A stretch of DNA of 64,000 nucleotides from Sycobia sp. Sy_11 (GCA_018907035.1 JACCIC010000287.1:434001-498000), one strand, 5' to 3'; counted from the first letter of the stretch, positions 35,522 through 46,801 are shown. Translations and numbers: made by a program. The notes: generated from the sequence alone by a model not told the origin.

Positions 35522-36705
35522 GATTCAATAGTGAGCATAGTAGTTGGATAAATAAAAAATAAATTCATTGAATACATTATCTAATATAAGTAAAATATAT
35601 TTGTAGGTAAAGTGACTAGTTTCAAAGTAAATAAAAAAGAAATTGTATTACCATTATAATATATATTGATGTAATTCAGTTATACATATATCAATTTTTT
35701 TAACAAATAAATAATGGACAAAAAAGAAACTATGTCTTTTATTATAATTTAAGAAGTAGAATTATTAAATTTAAAAGAGCTACCGCCCTAATACACTGTG
35801 AATAAACAAAGCTTATTTGCTTTGTTAGCCATATTTATGACAAATTCTTCATCTTTTAATATAACTGATAGTATCTTTTGTGATAAACATATTCGAAAGT
35901 TGTCGTCTAGCTCCGCAAGAACTCTGGTGTCATATCTTGTGGAGATTTGCTTAAGAGCAGTAACCATGTACCGATGATTTTTCTCCAATTCTTTATATTT
36001 TTTCCTCGGCTAGCACTCACAATCAGAAATTTTGTTTAGAACGACAAAGGTAGTTCTACAGAAACACAAATTTTTTCTTCTTAATCCTGCCAAAGTAAAA
36101 ATTAATTTTTAAGAGAAAATTAACTGCGAATCTTACCTTATTAGATTAGTCTTGTTTTATTTAGAGAAAGGTGACTGTTCTCAAACTCTTCGACTGTTCG
36201 AATGAATTCCTCATCGTCCTCCGTCTATTCATACAGCTGATTCCCCACCATAATTCCTCACCGTACATCCCTTCTCTCGGCTTCAACTGAGCTTACACCT
36301 TGCAAGACTTCCAAGATTTCTTCAGGATTCCATTCGAGCATTAGTTTTTCTAATATATTATTCTCAAGACTTATAAATAATAAAGCATCATTCTCGCTCG
36401 TGTTGCTCGATTTTCATTGATTACTTAATCCCTACTCTTTTATTCTGCATGCATATATACCGTTATGCGACTCTTATTGACGACTTTATTCTCCCTGCCT
36501 CGTTCCTTAGTAGCCACGCCTACTTGAGGCTCTCTTCCATTTGTCTCATCGTATCCCCTCTCAATATCCTTCCCCTCCTCTTTAACTGACTTATTTATCC
36601 CATTATTTCTCTCTCCATCTGACTTTCGTCTTGCGACATTTGCTCTTCTAGGATTTTATAAAGACCGCAAGATAATGTGTCTATAGTATTAGGCAATAAG
36701 TATCA
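35522..36705. other. Unassigned stretch inside or next to Polinton copy A
   Basis: The minus-strand ORF 35788-35988 has no recognised motif. The pyrimidine-rich part at 36170-36660 is non-coding as far as can be seen. Confidence 0.35.
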
Positions 36706-37020
36706 TTAAATGGACTTAGGACAACTTTTTTCTGTTTTTGTGTATGCACTATTTGTAATTTTGAGCGAATATTGCACTGCTTTTGCTATATACTCACGAG
36801 CTGTTCCAAACATCTTCGATAATCTTCGAACGTGATTGATTTTTTTTACAACGCTCGATTCGATTGCTTTGGCTTTTTTAACTATCACTCCTGAATATTT
36901 ATATATACTGTATAAATACTGTAAATTATAAATACTGTACATTTTACTCCGTAAGGCAATAAATTCTATCATGATCTTTCCATTACATTTATCTTGCATT
37001 AGTCCAGGTACGTTTTTATT
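36706..37020 (-). pseudogene. Protein-primed DNA polymerase B, C-terminal fragment
   Basis: Read on the minus strand, MQDKCNGKIMIEFIALRSK and the downstream KKAKAIESSVVKKI block match the C-terminal end of Polinton-type PolB. There a KDE-NGK-EFVGLR-K signature is followed by a KKAKG-K-SVVKK motif. The frame is open for about 97 codons but has an insertion between the two blocks and lacks all polymerase catalytic motifs. This polymerase copies the element DNA from a protein primer. Confidence 0.6.
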
Positions 37021-37043
37021 TTGACGTGTAATATCATATTATA

Positions 37044-37275
37044 TATTACATATCCACCATATAGCCCGGACATAGCTCCAACTGATTACCACCTATTCCT
37101 GTCCACGTCGAACGCCCTTGGTGGTGTAAAGTTGGACCCAAAAGAGGCTTGTTAAAAGTGGCTGCCCGAGTTCTTCGCAAATAAGGAGAGCAGTTTCTAT
37201 GAGAGGGGTATTATGAAGTTACCGTCTAGATGGAAACAGATTATCGAACAAAACGGTGCATATTTGAAGTAAATC
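37044..37275 (+). pseudogene. Mariner transposase C-terminal fragment
   Basis: The translation HPPYSPDIAPTDYHLFLS (last catalytic Asp region) runs on into a C-terminus with LPSRWKQIIEQNGAYL. A stop lies in the middle. Only the last quarter of the gene is present, directly beside the PolB fragment. Confidence 0.75.
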
Positions 37276-37809
37276 CAACAACTGTAACACTTTTTATAAA
37301 GCATTGAATGAAGAGCAAAAAAGCGGAAGGGAGATATTTGACAACCTAATATTACTATATGATCGGACTGTTGATCGTTCTTCAATACCAATTCAGTAGA
37401 AAATGTTCTGATTAACAATATTATAATTATTGAAAATTTTAGCTTATTGCACTTTTTATTACGTATATTCTATATTGCATTATATTCTGGCATAAAATTA
37501 GAATTCACTTTTATTGCATTATATTCTTTTAGGCATGCTTGAATTTTACCCTTAAAGAGCTTCTACGCATCGTTCTAGAAGCTTAGAATGTGTACATGAC
37601 TTAAATAAATAACAATAGCAGTCCTTATTCGATTTTTAAAAGCTGATTGAATATCTCGCCATTCAACTGTTTCTTTAGAGTTTAGACTACTGCTCACTAG
37701 CGCTGCATTATCAAAATAGTACTGAAATTATGCTTGTAAACAGCAAAGATGAATGAGATGACTTAAACATTTTTGATTTCCTGTTCTAGAGAGATGGGAA
37801 CTGGTTTAC
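37276..37809. other. AT-rich non-coding stretch
   Basis: No recognised gene. Confidence 0.4.
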
Positions 37810-38262
37810 TTATAACTGGTTTCTTCTAAAATCCCTCGGTTCTATCATAGTCTGTTCTGTTATTGTCAAATAATTCACGAGTTCAATTATGTTAAATTCA
37901 CTGACATGCTCGTAAACATCGTGAAGTTGGTTCATTTGAAATTCCACAGAAGAAAGTGAAGCTATCTTTACTATTTTACGTAAATGAATCAAATACATTC
38001 GGACTTCTAATAATATTAAACTATAATAATAAACTAATATTGTTTCTTTATTAACTAATAACACTAATAAGAAATAAAACACTGATATAGCTGACAAAGA
38101 AAAAAGTAAGAAAGATAAAAATGTCTGGCTTTTAAAGAAAATGAAAATAAATAGAAGGAGAAACATAAGTGGAAGGAGAATATGAAGTCTGCAATAGAAA
38201 ACATTAAATAGTGTATTAGAATGAGAAGGAGGTATGATTATCTGATTAGAGCCAATCAACAT
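37810..38262 (-). CDS. Hypothetical membrane-protein-like ORF, possible chemoreceptor remnant
   Basis: An open frame of 150 codons on the minus strand, unusually long for this AT-rich DNA. It is strongly hydrophobic between residues about 28 and 85 (two or three possible membrane helices), followed by a polar helical region with RMYLIHLRKI and NQLHDVYEHVSEFN. That layout loosely recalls the C-terminal half of insect gustatory receptors, but the diagnostic C-terminal motif was not seen. It may also be a chance ORF. No splice-bounded partner exon was found. Confidence 0.25.
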   Translation of the reverse strand: MLIGSNQIIIPPSHSNTLFNVFYCRLHILLPLMFLLLFIFIFFKSQTFLSFLLFSLSAISVFYFLLVLLVNKETILVYYYSLILLEVRMYLIHLRKIVKIASLSSVEFQMNQLHDVYEHVSEFNIIELVNYLTITEQTMIEPRDFRRNQL

Positions 38263-38879
38263 CTCTTTCCTCTTTTAAGACCAACTGACTCTACCGTTAC
38301 GCCCCTTTCAAATTCATACGAATTGTTTTCTTTTCCTACACGCAATCGTAAATGACTTTCTCTGAGAATGGATGAATGGTCTGGTAACCAACCAAAATTC
38401 AATCTTTGCCCACTCAATCGAATCTATATTTATTTTTCTTCTATTATCCAATTGTAGCAGAGTACGCATTTCAGAAAATGAAGACATCTCTTATAAAAAT
38501 GAAGATTTAATCATAGAACTTACATTCCTGATCATCACTTCTGTGTAGAAAAATAGGAATATAAGCCACCGACTCCATGGAATCAATTAACATAGGGTGA
38601 TAAACAATCTAATCAATAGCTGGAATGGAATTAACATGGAATAAAATGGGAATGTCGTGACATCCCTTATCATAGACTGCAAAAGTCATAGGGGATTTGT
38701 TGTACTGGAATTTAGAAATTGTACGCGAAGGTTCGAGAGAAGCAGGATAATACGTAAGTAGTTTTTATACTTTTTCGTACTTTTTCATATTTTATCATAC
38801 TTTTTCATACTTATTCATACTTTTTCATATTTTATCACACTTCTTCATACTTTTTCATACTAATAATACTAATACTAGT
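38263..38879. other. Non-coding stretch with TTTTTCATAC-type short repeats
   Basis: At 38765-38870 the unit ACTTTTTCATA recurs about nine times with variation. No gene was found. Confidence 0.5.
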
Positions 38880-39330
38880 AATGAACCCATTTTTCGTCCC
38901 CAGTCACAAGCAGCTCTTCAGAAGCAAAAAAACGCCGTTCAACATCTCTCGACTTCAACTCCTACGGTACCCAAGTTCCTTGTTCATGAATCATTTTCAT
39001 GACTTTGAGACGTTTTGAAATGGCCTGTTACATCACTCCCTATAATCATAATAATTCTTGTTGCATTTGACACGAGTCTTGATTAAGTAATGCCTCCAAT
39101 TCTGCATCTCCGGGAACCTTCTTTGTTCCACCGCTATGCTGGTCTTCGACGTGAAAATCACAGTTCTTGAAGCGTTGAAACTACTCTTGGCACGTTCATT
39201 CACTAATAGTAACCTCATCATAGATATTTGAGAGCCTTTACATGAGCCTCAGTCACAGATTTCTTCATATTAAAGTGAAAAATTAAAACCTTCCGTAAAT
39301 GACGACAATTTGGCTCGTAAGCTATGTTTA
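38880..39330 (-). pseudogene. Mariner transposase N-terminal part, minus strand
   Basis: Read from 39330 to 38880, the minus strand shows the N-terminal HTH, a Glu-Leu-Glu-Ala-Leu-Leu segment (about 39095) and the linker ending in a VTGDEKW-like block near 38890. Frameshifted. It is similar in pattern to the plus-strand relic at 47.4 kb. Confidence 0.6.
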
Positions 39331-39399
39331 ATCAAGTTAAGAATAACTTTACCACTAACACCACTACACTCCTGAAACCAAACAACAGTCTAAACAGTG

Positions 39400-39645
39400 G
39401 ATTTAACCAAGGGAACTAACTCCAAAGAAGGCAAAAACAATTTTTTCGGTGAACAAGGTTATGACTACTGTTTTTTGGGATGCAAGAGGTATTATATACA
39501 TTGATTACCTTGAAAAGGGTAAAACTATTACTGGTCAATACTACGCAGACTTATTGCAACGTTTGAGCCACGAAGTGAAAATTAAACGACCTCATCTGTC
39601 GAAGAAATAAATCTTGTTTCATCACGATAACAAATATATGGAATT
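39400..39645 (+). pseudogene. Mariner transposase core fragment, plus strand
   Basis: KVMTTVFWDARGIIYIDYL (second block of the DDD core), KTITGQYYADLLQRL and a FHHDN-like end at about 39620. The opposite orientation to the preceding piece shows two separate insertions or an inversion. Confidence 0.7.
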
Positions 39646-40261
39646 CTTGTAATTTACTATTTAACGACGAGTAGTTTTCTCGCTGTCATATAATGAGCTT
39701 ACTTAATTCTCACGTGTCATACACCTTATGTACAGCTTATGCCATATAAACTCAACAAATCAATGTATCAAAAGTAGCACATGATTTAAAAAAATAGATA
39801 TATTTAAAAGTTTCTATGAATCTCGTCACTCACCTATTATAAGCTGAAAAAATTCCGCGTGTCAGTGTTTCAACTGGTGAGAGTAAACTAGATAAAAAAT
39901 GATCTTTTTAGTATTTATTCTGACAGGGTAAATCATTTGAATTCTTGTATTTGATATAATAAAATAGTGAAGGTTGTTAATAATTTTAAAAAAGAAAAAA
40001 AATTTCTAAATTATTTAAATAGTAATATCATACAAGAATACGAAGTAGCCATGAATTGCTGAAAAAAGAACATAAATATCATTCCAAATTGCAGATAAAT
40101 AAAACGTAACTGTAGTATGTCATAAAAAAGAATATATGAATACAATTACAATGATGTTAGAGAAAGACACAACTTACAAGAAAATTAGAAATCTTTATAT
40201 TAATAGACTACAAAATAAATTGAAAGAATTTTGTGATTGACGTATGGCAATATATCCGATA
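39646..40261. other. AT-rich non-coding stretch
   Basis: No recognised gene. Confidence 0.4.
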
Positions 40262-41031
40262 ACGCGGTTTTCGTGATCGCTGGAGTCATTTCCATTGATC
40301 TGCTAGCGGATGAACAGAAACTTATTCACGAGTAAAGTCCGAATGTTGAAGGAGAAGACGCTGCAACTCAAGAACGGATAAAGACGATCGAGATATGGCA
40401 GAGACGGTAGCCGATAGACGAACGAGGATGATGAACGAAAAGACTAATACCAGAAATAGGTCCGTGGCAGGGGAGGCAACACGTGGAGGTATTGTGCTTC
40501 TGTTGAACATGAATGGACATGGATACTTCTATAAGTACCTCTGCAGGATGAAGAGGATTACCTCTCTGAAATGTAAGTACTGGAATGGGCTTGGGACGAT
40601 GCGGAGAACACGTTCTTCGTGTGCGCCCAATGGACCGAGTTACGACTATGGCTACAGACGAGGATAGGTGCGATCACGCTAAAAAACGTGACGAGCCTTA
40701 TGATGATGGGCGAGGACAATTGCAGGTTGATCAAAAAATACGTTACGAATGTGCTTCACAGCAAAAGAGTGGATGAATGCCTTGACGATTGAAAGTCTGT
40801 GAAGAGTGAATCCACTTTCGAGGATGCATGAGATTCTGGAATGAAAGGTATGACAGTGAAACGACCAAGTAAGGACTACCGCCTAGGCTGAAGTCATGTG
40901 CATAACAGTTCAGGGCTGATGCCGGTGCAACACGGAGATATGTATTTAGTGCGTAGTGACGTGGGTTTTCTATCGAGTCACACATATTTCAGTGGCCGTT
41001 CTTCACAGACTCCTCAAAAAAAAAAAAAAAA
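40262..41031 (+). mobile_element. 5'-truncated R1-clade fragment (ORF2 C-terminus and 3'UTR)
   Basis: Matches 12087-12890 of the full copy: the end of ORF2 (with a damaged C-terminal zinc finger near 40560-40625) and the whole 3'UTR, ending in an A-run. It is followed by a short TAA tract (41036-41045), as at the 3' end of the full copy. Confidence 0.85.
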
Positions 41032-41048
41032 CAAGTAATAATAATATT

Positions 41049-41137
41049 TGTTTGCGCCGCCTACATTATAATAAAAAGTTTCAAGTCTTATATGCCTGGG
41101 AACTGGCATTCAGTTTTACCTTACTGACGTAGAAATA
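41049..41137 (+). repeat. 5' LTR fragment of the BEL/Pao element
   Basis: About 85 bp, alignable to 42459-42545. It shares GTTTCAAGTCTTATAT and TTCAGTTTT blocks. Confidence 0.65.
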
Positions 41138-41300
41138 AAAAATCCTTCATATCTGAAGGTACGACTCATGCAATCGCTCGTGCTGAAGTACAGATTACCT
41201 TGAAATCTCCAATAAATCCAGAATTTTCCCTTCATTTTATAGTCTTAATAGTGAAGCGTGTCTCAAATTTGCTGCCTAGAGACAAAATTGTTTTGAGACA

Positions 41301-42220
41301 TTGGGAACAAATACATGGCTGCACTTAGCCGGCCCACACTTTAGACAACCAAAAACCATGGATTGCATTCTATGCTCATCTGTTTATGGTTTCGAAAGAG
41401 ACACGTCGAGCTCAATCTCCACATACTGGTCCGGCGTTTTTCGTTGGGATTTCATCGGGAATGCAGACACTGATAATACCATGGAAACAACGGCACATCA
41501 TTTAGCAGTAGATCATAAGCTTTCTGAGGTAATCAGTCGCTTCTGTGAGTTAGAAGAGAGTCTTCAGATGGTCGATTCATAATTAAACTACCTTTTTGCA
41601 ATCAGCCTAGGTTCATAGGTTCAGACAAAATTACCAAAGTTTGTATGAATCGACTAGAAGGTCGTATTCGTAAATAACCTGAACTTTGCACCGCTTACCA
41701 TGTTTTTATGCAAGAATATGTTACCCTTGGGCATATGGAACTTCTTCCATCAGATGAATGTCAGGGTGGTGATAGATTCTTTTTGCCTGATCACCCAGTA
41801 TTCAAGCAGGAAAATAATAAAAAAATAAGGGTTGTCTTTAATGGATCACAAAAGAATAAAGCAGAAAATTCGTTAACGAATTTTTATATTCCGGTCCAAA
41901 GATAGAGGAAAATATCGTTGGTATTATTGTTAGATGGTATTTTGTTAAATATGTATTTGTATGTGATATAATTAAAAATTTTCGTCAAATACTTGTCGAT
42001 TTTACTGATACTTGATTATGCCTTTCATTTTCGAGTTAAACTGACTTCAGCAACCCCAGCAACTACAAAGCGTTCCATTTTTTCAAAGATATCTAAACTA
42101 TTCAATCCTGTGGTTTTTTTGTCCTCAGTTATTATTCGTGCAAAAATATTAATTCAATGTTTGTGGATACAAGGTTTCGATTGCGATTTGCCTGTTTCAA
42201 GTCGAATACAGAAGGAATGA
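41301..42220 (+). pseudogene. BEL/Pao Pol fragments (protease and RT regions)
   Basis: The frame 41301-41582 contains LHLAGPHFRQPKTMDCIL, the segment between protease and RT in BEL/Pao elements, and ends with an EL-E-slot like FCELEE. The frame 41708-41905 has FFLPDHPVFK...IRVVFNGSQ, the conserved start of the BEL RT (the YLPHHPV and RVVFDGS motifs). The frame 41993-42220 has SKLFNPVVFLSSVIIRAKIL, typical of the region after the RT. The RT active site and the RNase H and integrase domains are absent. Confidence 0.7.
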
Positions 42221-42458
42221 CTGCTCTAAAGACAACAGCTTTCTGATTCGGAGAAGATATGACGAGAGTAGTTACTTTGCATACTGCTACTTCTGAATAC
42301 AAGCGATCAGTCAACAAATTAATTTTGCTTTCAGTTTATGACAATGCATCAACTAATCCATTGGCATTACAGTCAAACTAATAGATGTTCATAAATTACA
42401 ACGTTTGTCATTTATTTTTAGCGTATCGTACGAAATTATTCGTTCGAGGTGGGCGGTC

Positions 42459-42548
42459 TGTTCACGCTGCTTACATTATAAAGTTTCAAGTCTTATATAC
42501 CTGAGAACTGGAATTCAGTTTTGCTTTACTGAAGCAGATAACGAAATG
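42459..42548 (+). repeat. 3' LTR fragment of the BEL/Pao element
   Basis: Partner of 41049-41137. Its right boundary is uncertain. Confidence 0.6.
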
Positions 42549-42649
42549 TCAATATAAATTCCAAAACAACGATAAAGACTGGGCTTTTATGCCCTATTCT
42601 TCTACACGTAATCAAGTTTGGAAATGTTTCAAAGTACTTCTAGACTGCT

Positions 42650-43105
42650 GTTAAAAACACTTATTTTACTTGCTTGTGAGAATATCGAATTAGTTTTATA
42701 TTACCGATATTGCGCTGGGAAGGTGTTGAAGTCATACTTGACTTATACATTTCCAAACAAAGAAGTGGCACAATCAATAATATAAGAAGCCTATTTAAAT
42801 ATTGTAAAGATAAGGAAGATAAATATTTAAAAGCAGAAGTAATATACAAAATAAATGTTAAAGACTGTGACAAATAGTATGAGCATCAGTATATATACTT
42901 ACGAAGAACGAATGGTCCGGATTAAAGGAAAATATTTTAGATTTATTACATTCTTTCGATATTGAAAATATAAATATTTTGGTACAAAGTATTAGAAGTA
43001 TACATATATATATAAGAAAAATTCTTGAAATTCGCTGTCGCTATGTTAGTATAATACGAGTATATTATAGTATAAATACTGTAAGACCGATAGAAATATT
43101 TATTA
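42650..43105 (+). mobile_element. Penelope-like element 3' fragment (GIY-YIG endonuclease start and terminal repeat)
   Basis: The plus-strand reading at about 42775-42935 has IRSLFKYCKDKEDKYLKAEV followed by IYKINVKDCDK and, after a stop, EHQYIYL. This resembles the linker and first strand of the GIY-YIG nuclease in Penelope-like elements (VVYKI-C-DC-K-YIG pattern). About 120 bp downstream, 43045-43105 matches the outer end of the inverted-repeat family at 13, 27 and 53 kb (GTAAGACCGATAGAAATATTTATT). The RT is missing. This is the link that suggests what the inverted-repeat elements are. Confidence 0.45.
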
Positions 43106-45253
43106 AATTAAATTAAATTAATTGTTTAAACTAAAATTATTAAGTACGATAGAATCATAATATACAATCCAAACTTATAATATAATTATCATTAATCCAA
43201 TAAATTGATAATTTTAATTACAATGTTCTTGTAATTATTAAATGCATTTAAAAAATTTATTTATTATAGTAAAACATCTATTCAAACAATGTAGTAAAAT
43301 ATTTTATATATTTGTACATGTTAGAATTCTCTGCTTTATTTTATTGATTCTAATAAATATTTAGTTAAGTACTATATCGAAAAAAGTTATTTGAATGTAA
43401 CAGAGAATTTAATAAAAATTAGTTTTATTGAAAAAATTAATCCGAAATTCGCTTTCGAATTATTCAGATATGACTGAAAGGAGTAATGGTAAAACGGTTT
43501 GAATAAATAACTTAATTTGCAACAATTAAAAAATATATTTACAAATTAGCAATTATAATTATAGAATACAAAATGGCGCAAACGGAATCTCTCAGAGGAG
43601 AAAAAAATTCGCACGCTGCGCTGAGCGAAAATTTCGTGACGACTAGCTAACTGTACTGTTTAAAAACCGATCCAACAAGAGCATTGCTCCCAAAAAGAAG
43701 CTAATACAAAGCCTCGAAAAGATGTGTGAATAGTCACAAATAAGCTGGGAGGAGAAAAGTATAAGACTTATTTACAGAATACTGTTTTCACGAGCTTTAC
43801 ATTCCATTTTGGTCATGAAACCCATCAAAACTCCTTAAAAATCTCATTTTTAAGTTATCTTGTAAATTACTAAAAATTTCAAAAAGGATTTTTAAAAAAT
43901 ATTGTAAAGTTCATCCAAATACATATTTCTTTTTGTTTCAATTTTTATATTCAAACAGGAGTTCTCGAAAAATATATATTCAAAGCAACAGAGGAAATAG
44001 AACATAACGTAGATAACCAGTAGTAGGTAGTAAGTAGGTAGTAAGTCGATTTCTTTAATGAAAGAATGCTTATAAAGATATATAAACTAAAAAATATGTA
44101 TTTAATGACATGAACTTTTATTTATAAGATTTTTTGAAATATTTTGTATTTTCTGTCATAAGTTAGATCCACGATATTTTTACGCAGTTTTAATGTGATT
44201 TATTCTAAAAATGTAATTGCCGTCAATTTTACTATCATATTTGTAATCAAAATCATAAAAAACATATATACACAAATTTGAATAAAATTCCAGTTAGTCA
44301 ACTAATTGGAAATTTTACGGCTCTTTGCTGTAAGAGATTTTTTCAACTTTTGATCTTTGGCAGTTCTTTAAACTTACAACTGCTTACGAAACATTTAGCT
44401 ACTAGGATATATATTTATACCTGTGACAAAAAAAAAACTTTCTTTTACGTCACTGCCAGTATAAACTGTTTCCATTTTATTATACCTTGCTAGCAGTGTA
44501 TTATATCGTGATCCTCCTTGCATACCCTATAGACAGTCGCCTTATTACATTACAACATTGTCAAATATATGTACTGGCAATTTACTGTCGATCTTTCGGA
44601 ATTAACCCTTTATAAGGAGTCTCTAATATATGTAAATATAATTATTCTTAATTGAACTATAATATATAATGTACGCTTATTCAATTATATATTTTAAAAT
44701 TACGAAAATGACCGCCTAAGAATTGAAAATAGTACACAATACCTTTTTATATTTTATTAAACTATACGATATTAAAACATTGTGTGTTTCATAAATATTT
44801 ATTTAAATCATAAAAATTTTGAAAAATTAAGAATTGAATTTCGTAAAACAAATATTTGTTTTTTTACACCAAAAAAAATTTCAGTATTTTAAATATTATA
44901 ATTACTTATTTTGTATAAATATTTAAGTAATTCTATACTGATAAATCATTTATTTAATATAAAAAGACATTTATTTAAATCTGAGACCTGTGATGGCTGG
45001 ATCGATAGAGCGAAGAACTAGTTCGGACATTTTTTATGACCCTTGAAGTTTGTTTGAAGGTCAAATACTAAGAAATTATGTGGTTACTATTTGATAGCGT
45101 TTTCTAATAGAAAAATTATTCACACTGTTCTTTCATAAGCAATATTCAACCCTACTGTAAGAACACTTTAATAATAATGATCTTTCTAAAGTTGTTCTTA
45201 CATTCTAAGGTACCTAGAAACAGCGACGTGGATGTAGTAAGTTCTGTTTCCTT
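43106..45253. other. AT-rich non-coding stretch
   Basis: No supported gene. The ORF 44278-44493 has no recognised motif. Confidence 0.4.
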
Positions 45254-45372
45254 TGGATGCTTGATTAGTGTGAGTCCCTTCTCTCTCACGACGGGATGCT
45301 TGATTAACGTGAGTCATCTTCCCTCTTACGATGAGGTGCTTGCTCAGTGCGAGTCTATTTGGCTCTCATAAA
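45254..45372 (+). repeat. Three tandem copies of a 39-40-bp unit
   Basis: Unit of the type GGATGCTTGATTAGTGTGAG followed by a CT-rich half; copies start at about 45255, 45294 and 45334. The copies diverge at about a quarter of positions. They fall in an open frame of 64 codons (45177-45371), but the period is not a strict multiple of three, so coding is doubtful. Confidence 0.7.
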
Positions 45373-45719
45373 TAACGCAATTGTTATAACACCGAAAAAA
45401 ATAAACCCCGGATGAAATTCTCGAAGTTTTCAAGGTTAATTTGATAGCATAAGTTTATTTATTACTCAAAACTATGCACATCATTCAAATCATAAACTAC
45501 ATCTGTCTTTAGACAAAGATTAAATCAGAATCAAAAATTTGTAATTTTCTTTTCAATTAAAAAATATGTTAAAATTTTTTCTATGATTTTTAAGTTCTTG
45601 AAAGTTGTTTCAAAATTGGTTTTATTTTTCCAATAATTGTGAAAAAAAAACTAAAGCATTTATGAGATTTAATATAAATTTTTATCATGGCTGATTATCA
45701 AGCTACAGAAATTGTTAAT

Positions 45720-46235
45720 ATTATATGAGTTTCTCAACGATTTAGAATAGAAGGCATACCACTGAAGTGACAATAAGCAATTTAACTGAAAGAGCTCATA
45801 ACGGTTGTTTTGTTTGCCAACGAGAATATGGCGACAATGATGCCGCGTTCTAGCAATTCTAGTCATTGTTCTCATCGATCCATATATCAGTCTTTGGCAA
45901 ATTGAAAGAGAAGCAGGATTCCTTAGAAATAATGCTTCTACGATTGTAAAAGTTCTTAATTACTATCCTTACCATATCACTCTAAAGAAAGCATTAAGGC
46001 CACATCGTATTTTAGCTCGTAGAAGGTTTTGTCCATGGGCTTTGCATTTCTTTAGGTACGTTTTATTATCTGATGAAACTCAATTCTACTACGATAGGCA
46101 ACTGAATAGGCATAACTGCCACAATTGGTTGGACCAAAATCCTCATTGGCCCAGACCTTTAGATCATTAAAATCAATGGAGCCTCATGGTATGGTGTGGA
46201 ATAGATAATGAATATTTAATTGGGCCCTATTAATG
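45720..46235 (+). pseudogene. DDE transposase fragment (Tc1/mariner superfamily-like)
   Basis: From about 45875 the reading DPYISLWQIEREAGFLRNNA shows an HTH, then KALRPHRILARRRFCPWALHFF. A LLSDETQFYYDRQLNRHNCHNW block carries the first catalytic Asp (about 46070), and LMVWCGIDNEYLIGPY ends it near 46220. This is the pattern of DDE transposases common in insect genomes in which an SDE-F motif precedes NRHN-H-W. The second half of the catalytic core is missing. A stop lies before the last block. Confidence 0.7.
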
Positions 46236-46277
46236 ATGACTTAACGACACGGATGAGAATACGGTTTCAGAAAGGTC

Positions 46278-46517
46278 GAGGTACCTAGACATCGTATTCT
46301 ACTGTCCGAACATGAAACTTCCTGTAGAAATCGTTCTGAGACATCTGCATATCGTATTTTACAGTTCAAACAGAAAACTACACGTATAAGACGTCCTGAG
46401 GCACCTGGACATCATTTCGTACCGATTAAACACGAAATTCCCCACTGAAGTTATTCAGAGACATCTTCACATAGTCTTCTACCGTCCATACACAAAACTC
46501 CTCGCAAACATAGTCCT
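46278..46517 (+). repeat. Four tandem copies of an exact 60-bp unit (20 codons)
   Basis: Units start at 46278, 46338, 46398 and 46458, each opening GAG(G/A)(T/C)A and keeping CAT at codon 5. No indel has occurred between copies, although many bases differ. In the frame beginning GAG, only one stop (TGA, third unit) occurs in 80 codons. Positions such as Glu1, His5 and Pro/Ser20 recur, as if the copies derive from a protein repeat. The host protein is unknown. Confidence 0.75.
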
Positions 46518-46770
46518 TAGGCACTTAAATTAAATAATGTAAATATTTAGTTAGTGATGCCAACTGAAATTAAAGCGAAATAATAGTCTGCGAAGCTACG
46601 ATATATATATATATATATTATAGTTACGGGAATGTTAGTAACTTGCTATTTTGCCATCATTTCTTTTGTTCAATCTGAAAATAATATAATTTGGAAAAAC
46701 AAAAGCATAATTTGTCTTCTCAAATTAGTTTAGTATGATTAGGCATATAACCATCTTGTAAAATAAGGTG

Positions 46771-46797
<27 letters not shown>
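46771..46797. repeat. (GA)n microsatellite
   Basis: About 13 GA units. Confidence 0.9.

Positions 46798-46801
<4 letters not shown>

Larger units (their letters stand above)
31680..37020. mobile_element. Degraded Polinton/adintovirus-like module (copy A)
   Basis: Recognisable parts in order: PLA2-like (minus), packaging ATPase (plus, split by a Tc1-like insertion), a conserved hypothetical (plus), a retrovirus-type integrase (plus) and a protein-primed DNA polymerase B C-terminus (minus). Integrase plus PolB plus an A32-type ATPase together define Polintons. The left part is homologous to the module at 60.0-64 kb. All genes are broken. The PolB fragment is separated by about 1.2 kb of unrecognised DNA, so it may belong to another copy. 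Confidence 0.75.
41049..42550 (+). mobile_element. Internally deleted BEL/Pao LTR retrotransposon
   Basis: Direct repeats starting TGTTTGCGCCGCCTACATTA (41049) and TGTTCACGCTGCTTACATTA (42459) are the starts of the two LTRs. A purine-rich GAGGTGGGCGG (42446-42456) precedes the second. Between them are scraps of BEL/Pao Pol. The internal region is about 1.3 kb instead of the usual 5 kb or more. Confidence 0.7.

Noticed and set aside
46200..46530. Tandem 60-bp units considered as a CRISPR array
   Set aside because: The whole unit repeats and diverges evenly, there are no unique spacers, and the DNA is eukaryotic.
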